NCBI RefSeq assembly: GCF_007989625.1
Contig: NZ_BJUK01000003.1
Location: 1-64,000 of the forward strand
Source: Bisbaumannia pacifica
Lineage (GTDB): Bacteria; Pseudomonadota; Gammaproteobacteria; Pseudomonadales; Halomonadaceae
DNA length: 64,000 bases
Direction of reading: 5' to 3'
Below, one piece after another: positions 1 through 7,186 of the stretch. Position 1 is the stretch's first letter, and every line of letters starts with the position of its first letter. Below the pieces are notes generated by a model, which worked only from the letters and a program-made list of their open reading frames with translations, had not been told where the DNA came from and ran no database searches. The translations under genes and the position numbers were made by a program.

Positions 1-2
1 AA

Positions 3-332
3 GGGCGTCTGCAGACTCGCAAGTGGCAGGCCCAGGACGGCCAGGACCGTTACAGCACCGAGATCGTCGCCAACGACATGCAGATGCTCGACAGCCGCGG
101 TGGTGGCCAGGCCGGTGGCTACCAGCAGCAAGGCGGCTATGCCCCACCCCGTGGTCAACAGCAGCCCCGGGGCGGCTACCAGCAGCAGGGCCACGGTGGC
201 CAGGCGCCCCAGGGCGCTCCCCCTCAGAATTCGCCGCCCCAGCAGCCTCCCGCTCAGGGCGGCCAGGGCAACCAGTACGGCGCACCGAATCCCGGGAACT
301 ACGACGACTTCGATGACGAGATCCCCTTCTAA
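3..332 (+). CDS. ssb: Single-stranded DNA-binding protein, C-terminal part
   Basis: This is the 3' part of ssb; the start lies left of the window. The visible protein opens with the end of the OB fold ([20 protein letters not shown]). A long Gln/Gly/Pro-rich linker follows, and then the acidic tip DDFDDEIPF. That tip is the conserved SSB C-terminal peptide that recruits replication and repair partners, so the identification is secure. The low-complexity linker is typical of gammaproteobacterial chromosomal SSBs. Whether this copy is chromosomal or lies on the adjacent island cannot be decided, because the left border of the island is not visible. The gene marks the left edge of the accessory region. 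Confidence 0.95.
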   Translation, partial: GRLQTRKWQAQDGQDRYSTEIVANDMQMLDSRGGGQAGGYQQQGGYAPPRGQQQPRGGYQQQGHGGQAPQGAPPQNSPPQQPPAQGGQGNQYGAPNPGNYDDFDDEIPF

Positions 333-515
333 CTACGACGCCCTGGCCGTTACCGCGCTGCTCGCTCGGACGGGGCCGGGCGTACCGCAAGGCGATCCAC
401 AAGCGCATAGTCGAGCTATCGGAGGCCGACGCCGCATGACCATGCTCGCCGCCAAGCGGAGCGGCAGGCAGCGTAGGAGCGGCTGGGTCAGGGTTAACAC
501 TGGAAGGGTGTCGGC

Positions 516-623
516 TTAGGGAAGCGCCCCAGCCAGGGGCAGCACAATCGCGTATCCAGCCGCCGAGCAAGCCTCAAAAAATGAGGCGACTACCACTTTT
601 GCCTTCGACACGAATTCACTCAT
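516..623 (-). CDS. Small hydrophobic protein, 35 aa, unknown
   Basis: The product is a 35-residue protein starting MSEFVSKAKVVVASFFEA and ending YAIVLPLAGALP, so nearly the whole chain after residue 8 is hydrophobic, consistent with a single membrane segment. The start is chosen because AAGGAGG sits about 8 nt upstream, the best ribosome-binding site in this stretch. A longer reading from a GTG at 737 would give 73 aa with a second hydrophobic segment but has no such site. No family is recognised. Small membrane proteins at island edges can be toxins or regulators, but nothing in the sequence shows this. Confidence 0.4.
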   Translation of the reverse strand: MSEFVSKAKVVVASFFEACSAAGYAIVLPLAGALP

Positions 624-813
624 AGGCCCTTCCTCCTTACCGAGAGCTCGGCTCGGTTCCGTATTGCTGAGCATCCAGTTCTTGATGAGCATGCACAGGA
701 AACACATAGAGGCGACCAGAATCTGCAAGTGCTGCACGGGAATCGAACCCAGAACGCAGTCCGCTTCCCTAAACCGACGCGATTATTCTAGCACGAACCA
801 TCCAGACTTTTCA

Positions 814-836
814 GGCCACCGGGCGGTGGCCTTTTT
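814..836 (+). terminator. Rho-independent terminator
   Basis: GGCCACC and GGTGGCC form a 7-bp stem around a 4-nt loop, followed directly by TTTTT. No clear gene ends just upstream on the plus strand, so it may belong to a decayed gene or a small RNA. Confidence 0.6.
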
Positions 837-1152
837 CATGGAGACGACCATGGCCCACACCAAACCATAAGAGCGCCTGCTCCAGTCGATGCAGCGAAGA
901 CAGAAGACCCATCTCGTGATAGGGGGGGCTGGCGTCTCATGGACGGCACACCAATCCATCCGCGTACCATCTAGTCGCCTGCCAGCCGCGCCAAGATCGA
1001 GCCAGCCGGCACCGACCTGCTCGGTGACCGCATAACCTGCTACCAACTACCCAGGGCCCGGGACGCCCACTGAGGCGCCCCGCTTCATTCTGGATAAAGC
1101 TTGTAGAATACCTCGGCACCTTGCCCCGACTAGACGGTCGTAGCAATTACCT

Positions 1153-2508
1153 CTAGCACTCCTCAAGGGTGTACTCTTCGCCATCTCTTACTAGCCTGAG
1201 CAGCTCTATTGCTCGATGCGAGTATTTATTGAAAACAGCTTTGCTTCCTGACTTAATAGTCACATGATATGCATTATCGCTTGATTTTATATTCACCCCG
1301 GTCTGCTCAACCAATAGCTTGATTAGCTGATCTGCCTTATGCCAAGTCCTATACCCCAATTTATTCGCCACATCTGTAAGCGAGTAAGGATAAGCGGCAT
1401 TGAATGTTGATGGGTCATCGATATTCGTAACACCGTACAGCTTGGCAAAGCCCTTTTCAGAAGAAGCCTCTTCAAGAAATTTAAAATCAACCTCAACTTT
1501 TCTTCTAGGAATGTCACAGCGAATCATGCTATAAGTTCTTGATAGAATTGATCTCAAAACTTTGGGATTAACTCCTTCAATAGCTTGGTTTTCTCCCAAA
1601 ACTTCGTAGATCCAAGAAAAATCACTTGCAACAATACAGCTTACCCTCAAGCTTCTCTCTGCCGAGAGAGGGACAAGAACTTCCGTTTTATGCTGCCCCG
1701 TTTTTTCAGCGCCCTCATCATATTCTACTATGTATATATTTGGAACCAGGTCATCTTCTTGAGACAAAACCTCATCTATATCAGACAAAATGGCTTTAAC
1801 ATTAGAGTCCTGAGCACTATATCCCATGATAATCAGCGGGTGCTCTGCAAAAAACGTTAACAGCTTAGCGCTAAGATACTTCTTTTTTGTATTGAAATCC
1901 AAATAATCTTCGCTTGAGAAAATCAGAGAGTCGGGGCGGCTTGCACAGCCGTGAATTTTTACAATCTCCCCAATTGAGGCAAACGAGTTTCTAAGTATTT
2001 CTTGCCCTATTACTGGCTCATAAACTGGAAACACAGACTCCAAAAACTGATCATAATTTGTTGTAATAATTGCATAGGGGTTAACCTTTTTTAGGAGCTC
2101 GATCTCATCCCTATAGGCTTCTTGCTTGGCTAGAGCTTTTTCGCTTACTATTTCTTTCGAAAAATAACTTGCAATATAATGCTTGATATAAGCATCCGCA
2201 GGTGTTTTTGGCTCAAACAGCTCTTCGGGGAAGGATCCACGATCCTTCCAAGCCCATTCGCGGAAATATCTAGCCAAATGCGTACCGACCTCTACATTGT
2301 CAGCGCATTGCTGCTCATAATAACTCAATGGCAGCTCAATGTAGGGGCACTCTTCACAAAGGATGCTTAACAAGCCACTCCAAGTCGGAGTGCCAATGTA
2401 TCTTTGCGACATGCCGGACCCAAAAAAGAGAATAGGCTGCACCCCCATCTCTTCTTTGCAGGTTCTAATACTTCCAGAAACTCTCTCTTTATACTCTTCG
2501 TAATTCAT
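1153..2508 (-). CDS. SIR2-like domain protein, probable anti-phage NADase
   Basis: The 451-aa protein has a SIR2-like (SIR2_2-type) N-terminal half. It shows the nucleotide-binding FGSG at residues 29-32, TTNYD at 149-153, KIHG at 184-187 and IIMGYS at 226-231. The Asn of TTN and the His of KIHG match the catalytic pair of sirtuin-fold NADases. Residues from about 300 to 451 form a second, unrecognised domain that could sense infection or oligomerise. In known defence systems (Thoeris ThsA, DSR proteins, SIR2-associated short Argonautes) such domains deplete NAD+ and abort infection; that role here is inference. The ATG at 2508 is preferred over an upstream ATG because a purine-rich GGGGAGAGGGG sits directly before it. 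Base composition is far more AT-rich than the flanks, pointing to recent transfer. It is a single-gene unit on its own strand. Confidence 0.85.
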   Translation of the reverse strand: MNYEEYKERVSGSIRTCKEEMGVQPILFFGSGMSQRYIGTPTWSGLLSILCEECPYIELPLSYYEQQCADNVEVGTHLARYFREWAWKDRGSFPEELFEPKTPADAYIKHYIASYFSKEIVSEKALAKQEAYRDEIELLKKVNPYAIITTNYDQFLESVFPVYEPVIGQEILRNSFASIGEIVKIHGCASRPDSLIFSSEDYLDFNTKKKYLSAKLLTFFAEHPLIIMGYSAQDSNVKAILSDIDEVLSQEDDLVPNIYIVEYDEGAEKTGQHKTEVLVPLSAERSLRVSCIVASDFSWIYEVLGENQAIEGVNPKVLRSILSRTYSMIRCDIPRRKVEVDFKFLEEASSEKGFAKLYGVTNIDDPSTFNAAYPYSLTDVANKLGYRTWHKADQLIKLLVEQTGVNIKSSDNAYHVTIKSGSKAVFNKYSHRAIELLRLVRDGEEYTLEEC

Positions 2509-2565
2509 CCCCTCTCCCCTAAAAACAATCTTCCCTGGAAAAATCAAACCTTTGAATCATCTCTC

Positions 2566-2594
2566 ATTACACACTATGTGCTCGATCATCGCAA
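2566..2594 (-). promoter_or_regulatory. Candidate sigma-70 promoter of the SIR2 gene
   Basis: On the minus strand TTGCGA (2594-2589) and TGTAAT (2571-2566) are separated by 17 nt, matching the -35 and -10 consensus at 4/6 and 5/6 positions. Transcription would start about 50 nt before the ATG at 2508. Confidence 0.5.
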
Positions 2595-2667
2595 TGCTAT
2601 AGGCAATCCGTTTAAGAATGCAGCTTGATGCTACTACTTCACTTCAACATCAACCACGGAGACTGAT

Positions 2668-2931
2668 GTGCAAACAGAGGCCTTAAAGAAGGCTAGGCAG
2701 GCTATGGCAGATAAGCGCGCAGCAGGCGAAATCGCCCGGCTCGACCCCATCGAGAAAGCCAGCCAAAACCCCAGGAGCCTACGCTTGGCCATCACGGCCA
2801 AGTGCTGGGAGTGCATGGGCGGCGGCGAGGAGAGTGGCACCAGGCGGATGATCCGCGAGTGCACTAGCGCCGGGTGCCCACTGCATGCCCAGCGCCCCTA
2901 CCAGCGCAATAAGATCGGAGATGCATCATGA
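2668..2931 (+). CDS. Small zinc-binding phage-type protein
   Basis: The 87-aa product has a basic helical N-terminus and a Cys/His cluster: C46-x2-C49 (KCWECMGGG), then C65, C70 and H73 (RECTSAGCPLHAQRPYQ). This looks like a zinc site. Proteins of this pattern are common hypothetical genes in prophage and island early regions, but no function is established from memory. The start is a GTG at 2668 with GGAG 6 nt upstream; the overlapping ATG is out of frame. The stop overlaps the next gene by 4 nt (ATGA), so translation is probably coupled and the gene opens an operon running to the integrase at 4772. Confidence 0.75.
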   Translation: MQTEALKKARQAMADKRAAGEIARLDPIEKASQNPRSLRLAITAKCWECMGGGEESGTRRMIRECTSAGCPLHAQRPYQRNKIGDAS

Positions 2932-3170
2932 TCACCACCGCCCAACGCCCCATCGCGGACGACATCAACGAGATGCTCGTCGCACGCAATGTGGAGCTCG
3001 AGCAGGACAAGGCCAAGCTTGCCGAGCAGCTGGAGCAAGCTGAGGACCGGATCGCCAGACTGGAGGCCGGCATGCGACGGGCTCGGATCTACGCTGGGGA
3101 GCACATGCCAACGGCGTTTGGCACCGGAATCGTTCTCATCCTGGAATCGGCCCTCAAGGAGAGTTCATGA
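2928..3170 (+). CDS. Small coiled-coil protein, unknown
   Basis: The 80-aa protein has a predicted coiled coil over roughly residues 15-50 (VELEQDKAKLAEQLEQAEDR), rich in Glu, Lys and Leu. A short C-terminal tail follows. It overlaps the previous gene by ATGA and the following reading frame by another ATGA, so it sits inside a translationally coupled operon. Function is not recognised. Short coiled-coil proteins in such positions are often accessory regulators of phage-like elements, but that is only context. Confidence 0.65.
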   Translation: MITTAQRPIADDINEMLVARNVELEQDKAKLAEQLEQAEDRIARLEAGMRRARIYAGEHMPTAFGTGIVLILESALKESS

Positions 3171-3426
3171 GCTGCGGACCGAAAGGCCTTCAACACTACC
3201 GCCAGCGTCTCGGTAGCAGCCAGGCGATGTTCGCCGATGTCTGCAATGAGCCTGCGTCGCGCTGGATGGACGACAGCCATCGCCGGTACGCGCTCCGAGC
3301 ATCGCCGCCAATGTGTTCAAGGTGGACAGGCTGCTGCTGTACGGGAGCACCTCTCATGCACAGAGGCGCTTCAATCAGTGGCCACTCGGGGCACGCGGAA
3401 TACTCGAGCGCGAATACACAAGCTAA
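3167..3426 (+). pseudogene. Probable frameshifted small gene
   Basis: The frame that opens at the ATG at 3167, coupled to the previous stop, reads as a plausible protein (MSCGPKGLQHYRQRLGSSQ onward) to about 3290. It then turns into Cys/Pro-rich sequence unlike a protein. The neighbouring frame reads convincingly from about 3300 to a TAA at 3424 (SIAANVFKVDRLLLYGSTSH, then FNQWPLGARGILEREYTS) but has no start. Joining the two by a one-base shift near 3250-3300 gives a single product of about 86 aa that ends just before a hairpin. Either the gene is broken or the assembly has an indel. No family is recognised. Confidence 0.4.
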
Positions 3427-3428
3427 CT

Positions 3429-3449
3429 GCCGCCCAACAGGCGGCTTTC
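3429..3449 (+). terminator. Possible terminator or attenuator inside the integrase operon
   Basis: GCCGCC and GGCGGC form a 6-bp stem around CAACA, followed by TTTCTTGT. It lies directly after the TAA of the frameshifted gene and about 50 nt before the next start, so it could reduce read-through into the integrase genes. Confidence 0.4.
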
Positions 3450-3501
3450 TTGTATCTGGGGCCCTGCCCGGCCCTCGCAGGTCACCCAAGGAGACAGGAT
3501 C

Positions 3502-3720
3502 ATGAGGCTATTCCTGACCAGCGAAGAACTCGAGGAGCTCACCGGACGTAAGCGCCGGAAGGAGCAGTGCAGCACCCTCGATGCGATGCATATCCGCTGG
3601 AAGATCAACGCCGCCGGCGATCTCCTGGTCGCCCGGCGCCACGTCGAGCAAGTCTTCTGCGGCGAGGCGCCGGCCATTCAGGAGCGCACCCGGCCCAACC
3701 TGGAGGCCCTGAGCCGATGA
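3502..3720 (+). CDS. DUF4224-type protein
   Basis: The 72-aa protein opens MRLFLTSEELEELTGRKR and continues with a short basic segment (HIRWKINAAGDLLVARRHVE). This pattern is characteristic of the DUF4224 family, small proteins encoded directly upstream of tyrosine integrases in prophages and islands. They may act as excisionase-like or regulatory partners; that role is inferred from position. An AGGAG about 8 nt upstream supports the start. The stop overlaps the integrase start by ATGA. Confidence 0.8.
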   Translation: MRLFLTSEELEELTGRKRRKEQCSTLDAMHIRWKINAAGDLLVARRHVEQVFCGEAPAIQERTRPNLEALSR

Positions 3721-4772
3721 GCAAACCCTCGCTTGGCATTCCTCGCGTCTACTGGCGCAAGGGCGCTTGGCGCTATCTGTGCAACGACCGGCAGAAGGCC
3801 CTGGTCGGCAAGAGCTGGATCCGCCTCGGCGCCACCCGGGGCGAGGCACTGGAGGCATGGGAGGAGTGGCAGCCCCTCCTCTTCCCCAAGACGGGCATGG
3901 CCCAGCTCTTCGATCGCTACCAGGCCGAGATCATCCCGGCCAAGCCGTCTCCGGACACCCGGCGCTCGAACCTCCAGGAGCTTAAAGCCCTGCGTAAGGT
4001 ATTCGGCGGGATGGAGCTGGAGGACGTGACGGTGCACGACGTCTACCGCTTCCTGGACGCCCGGGGCGTGCAGTCCAAGACCCAGGCCAACCACGAGCTG
4101 GCCCTGCTCAAGCATATCTTCCGCACCGCTCAGCGCTGGGGGCTCATGGAGCACAACCCAGCAGATCCGGTACCGAAGCTGAAGACGATCCCGCGGGATC
4201 GCTACATCACCGACGCCGAGCTGCGCACCTTCCTCAAGTACTCGACGCCCTGGGTGCAGCGCTACACCCTGCTCAAGTACAAGACCGGGCTGCGCCAGAA
4301 GGATCTTCTATCGCTGCAGCTATCCCAGCTGACACCAGAGGGCATCCGACTGCGCACCCGCAAGGTGGGCAAGCTGGCGATGATTCCCTGGGATGATGAG
4401 CTGCGCCGCCTGGTAGACGAGATCAGGGCCGACAACCTGGCCCGGGGCAAGCAGGGCCCTACCCTGTTCTGCAAGCGCAATGGCGAGGCCTACGACAAGG
4501 ACCACTTCCACAGCCGCTGGCAGTACAGTATGAGGAAGGCGATCAAGGAGGGAGGGCTGACCCGGTTCACCGAGCATGACCTGCGTGCGAAGCACGCCAC
4601 CGATGCGGACAACCAGAAGCTCGACGTGCAGGCCAATCTGCAGCACAGTGATCGCCGCACCACCGAGATTTACCTCCGCGCCAAGCGGATCGCCGAGGTG
4701 ACCATGCTCTCCGCCGAGGGCTTTCAGGCGGCGAAAACAGTGCAACCGAAGGACGAGAAAAGCGAGGGGTAA
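3717..4772 (+). CDS. Tyrosine integrase of the left element
   Basis: The 351-aa site-specific recombinase would integrate and excise the element. The N-terminal arm-binding region is basic (VYWRKGAWRY), and residues of about 60-150 resemble a SAM-like core-binding domain. The catalytic residues are visible: R193 (TGLRQKDLL), K216 or nearby, H287-x-x-R290 (HDLR), H310 (LQHSD) and the nucleophile Y319 (EIYLR). The start at 3717 overlaps the DUF4224 gene by ATGA; the longer upstream reading is antisense-like and rejected. The gene points at the tRNA-Ser remnant 90 nt downstream, as expected for an integrase next to its attachment site. Confidence 0.92.
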   Translation: MSKPSLGIPRVYWRKGAWRYLCNDRQKALVGKSWIRLGATRGEALEAWEEWQPLLFPKTGMAQLFDRYQAEIIPAKPSPDTRRSNLQELKALRKVFGGMELEDVTVHDVYRFLDARGVQSKTQANHELALLKHIFRTAQRWGLMEHNPADPVPKLKTIPRDRYITDAELRTFLKYSTPWVQRYTLLKYKTGLRQKDLLSLQLSQLTPEGIRLRTRKVGKLAMIPWDDELRRLVDEIRADNLARGKQGPTLFCKRNGEAYDKDHFHSRWQYSMRKAIKEGGLTRFTEHDLRAKHATDADNQKLDVQANLQHSDRRTTEIYLRAKRIAEVTMLSAEGFQAAKTVQPKDEKSEG

Positions 4773-4861
4773 CAACCGGCAAATGCCCCAGGTGCAACGA
4801 GGTTTTGTTACCCCCTGCTTTCTAGGTCGCTGTTTATATTAGGAAAAACCCGCCACCTCTC

Positions 4862-4924
4862 CCGGTCTTGAAAACCGGCGTAGGTGAGAGCCTACCCAGG
4901 GTTCGAATCCCTGTCCCTCCGCCA
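4862..4924 (+). pseudogene. tRNA-Ser(UGA) 3' fragment, 5' half missing
   Basis: The anticodon arm CCGGT-CTTGAAA-ACCGG carries anticodon TGA. It is followed by a long variable arm (GTAGG/CCTAC), a T arm (CAGGG-TTCGAAT-CCCTG), the acceptor strand TCCCTCC, a discriminator G and an encoded CCA. The 5' acceptor strand (expected GGAGGGA) and D arm are absent; the upstream sequence is unrelated. It is therefore not a functional tRNA here. The break at the anticodon stem fits the 3' identity block of an attachment site used by the left integrase. Confidence 0.85.
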
Positions 4925-4927
4925 CTC
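4908..4927 (+). repeat. Left attachment repeat (attL) of the right element
   Basis: The 20-bp sequence tccctgtccctccgccactc covers the 3' end of the tRNA-Ser remnant and is repeated exactly at 11742-11761. The bases on both sides differ between the copies, so the block ends are sharp. An integrase gene starts 89 nt to its right. Confidence 0.85.
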
Positions 4928-4936
4928 GAATATCGA

Positions 4937-4975
4937 GCCCCGAGAATCAGTAACTTGCTGAACTCGGGGCTTTTT
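4937..4975 (+). terminator. Terminator after the tRNA-Ser remnant
   Basis: GCCCCGAG (4937-4944) pairs with CTCGGGGC (4963-4970) across an 18-nt loop and is followed by TTTTT. It lies just right of attL, so it belongs to the right element and would end transcription from the tRNA side. Confidence 0.75.
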
Positions 4976-5015
4976 CTTTCCCGGCCGTCCCAATCTGGTG
5001 TTACATTGGGAGGCC

Positions 5016-6773
5016 ATGAAGACCGTGAAAGTCACCGGACACCCCCGCCTGTACCGTCGAGGTGGGCGCTACTACCACCGCGTCGCCATCCCTCAGGACA
5101 TCCGCGAGACTTATCCCAAGACCGAGGAGACGTTCTCCCTCAATACCTCCGACTATCAGGAGGCACTCCGCCGTGTCCGCAAGGCGGCCTCCGAGGTTGA
5201 CGAGCGGTTCGCCCAGCATCGTCAGATGATAGCCGCAAGGGCTCAGCCCCAAGCTTCCCTGTCTGACGATCAGGTCACCCACCTCGCTTCTATATACCAT
5301 GCGCAGATCCTGGAGAGCGATGAAGGGATGCGGACGGAGCAGCTCGGTACCGGTAGACAAGATCCTTATGTCCACATGGAAGTTATGGGAGAACTGCTCC
5401 AAGAGGCACGGGAGTGCTACGCCATGGGGAGGGTGGCTCGCCACGTACAGCGAGCGGTAAGCGACATCGTAGAGGAGGAAGGCATCTTCCTGACTCCCGA
5501 TGCGCCAGCGTGGCAGCGACTGGGGCGAGTCTTTCAGGAGACCTTCATAGAGGCCGCTGGTGAGATAAGGAGACGCGATCAAGGCGAGGTCGTGGTTACC
5601 CCCAGGGTTGCGCCCAGTGAAGAACACCGGCCCTCCTCTACCTATGGTGGCCATGCTAACCAGGGACAGGGGCCGCTGCTGTCGGCTGCCGCTGAGGAGT
5701 GGATGGCCGAGAAGGCGCGGACATGGACGCCGAAGACGGCCAACGATCACCGGTCCACCATCACCAGCTTCATTACCATCAACGGCGACAAGCCCTTGGA
5801 GGACTACGGCAAGGCCGATGGACGGTTGTTCAAGGCGCTGCTGATGCGTCTCCCCGCAAACTGGACGAAGCAGAAGCCATTGAAGGGGCTGACCATCGAC
5901 AAGGCGGCAGATCGAGCCCAGGAACTCGGAATGCCTCCGATGTCCGACAAGAACGTCAACAAGCTGCTCGGCTATGCGGCGGCGTTCTGGAACTGGGCGG
6001 CGAACCACTACGACGACTGCCCGACCAACCCCCTGGCTGGGCTCAAGATCAAGTTGAAGAAGCGAGCGAGGGAGGAACGCGACCCGTTCACCCTGGCCGA
6101 GCTTCGGACGCTCTTCAAAGCCCCCGTATTCACCGGGTGCCGGTCGCTCCGCTTCTGGCGCCAGCCGGGAGAGCTGGTCCCGCGTGACTCGGGGATGTTC
6201 TGGGCACCGCTGATCAGCCTGTTCTCGGGGATGCGTATGGGGGAGATCCTGCAACTATACGTATCGGACGTGAAGCAGGAAGGCGAAATCACCTACCTCG
6301 ACATCAATGGCGATGGTGATGACAAATCCCTGAAGACGGTATCCAGTTGGCGAGGAATCCCAGTACACCCGGAGTTGAAGCGCCTAGGCATCCTCGAACA
6401 CGTCGACAGGATGCGCCAGCAAGGGAGCAAGCGGCTGTTTCCTGACATGCCAATGGGGGAGGACGGCTATTACTCGTCGGTGTACTCGAAGCGGTTCCGT
6501 CAGTTGCTGGAGAGCTTGGGACTGAAGCACGGCAAGAACGCCTTTCACTCCTTCCGGCACAACTTCGAGGACGCTTGTCGGGCCTCGGGGATCTCTGCCG
6601 ATGTCATGAACGCCTTACAGGGTCACGCAGAGGCTGGGATGTCAGGCCGCTATGGTTCGGGTTACCACCTGGCGACCCTTGCCGAAGCCATCGAGCGGCT
6701 GGAATATCGAGGGCTCGATTTGAACCACCTTCACCCCTCTCTGAGCATGACAGACAACAATAAGGAACCGTGA
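5016..6773 (+). CDS. Tyrosine integrase of the right element (DUF6538-type N-terminus)
   Basis: This 585-aa site-specific recombinase is unusually long. The N-terminus (RLYRRGGRYYHRVAIPQDIR) matches the DUF6538 domain found at the front of many proteobacterial island integrases. A long helical region follows, and the catalytic domain spans about residues 360-565. The active-site residues are R407 (FSGMRMGEI), H511-x-x-R514 (HSFRH), H537 (LQGHAEA) and probable nucleophile Y546 (SGRYGSGY). The ATG at 5016 is chosen because GGGAGG lies 3-8 nt upstream; an upstream ATG at 4998 lacks a site. It lies next to attL, as expected. Confidence 0.93.
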   Translation: MKTVKVTGHPRLYRRGGRYYHRVAIPQDIRETYPKTEETFSLNTSDYQEALRRVRKAASEVDERFAQHRQMIAARAQPQASLSDDQVTHLASIYHAQILESDEGMRTEQLGTGRQDPYVHMEVMGELLQEARECYAMGRVARHVQRAVSDIVEEEGIFLTPDAPAWQRLGRVFQETFIEAAGEIRRRDQGEVVVTPRVAPSEEHRPSSTYGGHANQGQGPLLSAAAEEWMAEKARTWTPKTANDHRSTITSFITINGDKPLEDYGKADGRLFKALLMRLPANWTKQKPLKGLTIDKAADRAQELGMPPMSDKNVNKLLGYAAAFWNWAANHYDDCPTNPLAGLKIKLKKRAREERDPFTLAELRTLFKAPVFTGCRSLRFWRQPGELVPRDSGMFWAPLISLFSGMRMGEILQLYVSDVKQEGEITYLDINGDGDDKSLKTVSSWRGIPVHPELKRLGILEHVDRMRQQGSKRLFPDMPMGEDGYYSSVYSKRFRQLLESLGLKHGKNAFHSFRHNFEDACRASGISADVMNALQGHAEAGMSGRYGSGYHLATLAEAIERLEYRGLDLNHLHPSLSMTDNNKEP

Positions 6774-7030
6774 TGCGACTCCTTACCCCCTTTCCAGTCT
6801 GGCCGGTCCTTGGAGCTACCATCCTTGCCGCCGCTCTCGTGTACTCCTCACACGTGCAAAGCATGGATACTCGATGCTCACAACTCTTCAACGGCCTGGA
6901 GAGCAGCTTGGGTCGTGTGCCCTACTTCGTACTAATGGAGCCAATCGCCGAAGATAGCGATGTCTGGCGAGTGCTCCGAATGGCTGAAAGCATAAACGCG
7001 GTGACGCTAGAGCAGTGCGCCCAGCGATAG
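6773..7030 (+). CDS. Small membrane or secreted protein, unknown
   Basis: The 85-aa protein begins MRLLTPFPVWPVLGATILAA, one hydrophobic segment over about residues 6-25, followed by a polar tail with two cysteines (DTRCSQLF and LEQCAQR) that could pair outside the cytoplasm. An overlapping GTG at 6770 is an alternative start. AAGGA lies 7-11 nt upstream, inside the 3' end of the integrase gene, so it is probably expressed with the integrase. No family is recognised. Confidence 0.6.
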   Translation: MRLLTPFPVWPVLGATILAAALVYSSHVQSMDTRCSQLFNGLESSLGRVPYFVLMEPIAEDSDVWRVLRMAESINAVTLEQCAQR

Positions 7031-7150
7031 GGAAAACACTCCCAGGTCTCCATCGGCTGCCCCCTGAGATGTTCGAAGACTGATTACCACACAGTAGTAG
7101 AACAGCACCTCGCGGACCCCTGGCCATACCGGCTGGGGGTTCTTGCTTTT

Positions 7151-7186
7151 AAGCACCCCGACAACTGGGAGAGATACCGACATGAC
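7151..7186 (+). repeat. 36-bp leader repeat, left copy (inverted with 10100-10135)
   Basis: A 36-bp sequence runs from aagcaccccgacaactggga through the ribosome-binding purines to the ATGAC of the BRO-N gene. It is repeated without mismatch, in opposite orientation, at 10100-10135, where it forms the same part of the KilA-N gene. Weaker similarity runs four more codons into both genes. Confidence 0.9.

Larger units (their letters stand above)
333..1152. other. Junction region after ssb, mostly non-coding
   Basis: I see no complete well-supported gene here apart from the small minus-strand ORF at 516-623. Frame 2 from about 335 to the stop at 437-439 encodes a short phage-like tail (GRAYRKAIHKRIVELSEADAA) without a start, possibly a gene remnant. 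An orphan ATG near 850 opens METTMAHTKP and stops at once, again remnant-like. A complete tRNA-Ser, which would be the expected left attachment site of the first island, was searched for by eye and not found. Confidence 0.5.
1153..4924. mobile_element. Left integrative element (defence-type cargo), left border unknown
   Basis: The element is inferred from four things: an AT-rich SIR2-family gene, four closely packed phage-type ORFs, a tyrosine integrase, and a tRNA-Ser 3' remnant immediately downstream of the integrase. Integrase next to a tRNA fragment is the classic end of a tRNA-targeting element. The coordinates cover the supported part only. The matching left attachment site, which should contain a whole tRNA-Ser, is not in the window, so the element may begin further left or its left end may be deleted. 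Confidence 0.55.

Noticed and set aside
730-752. Minus-strand sequence resembling a tRNA T arm (GGGTTCGATTCCC)
   Set aside because: Only the T-arm loop fits; no acceptor, anticodon or D arm can be paired around it, and it does not match the tRNA-Ser remnant at 4862.
7151-7186. 36-bp leader as a classical invertase crossover site
   Set aside because: It lacks the internal dyad symmetry of known hix/gix-type sites, so a direct match to invertase sites is not claimed; the inversion idea is kept only as a hypothesis.
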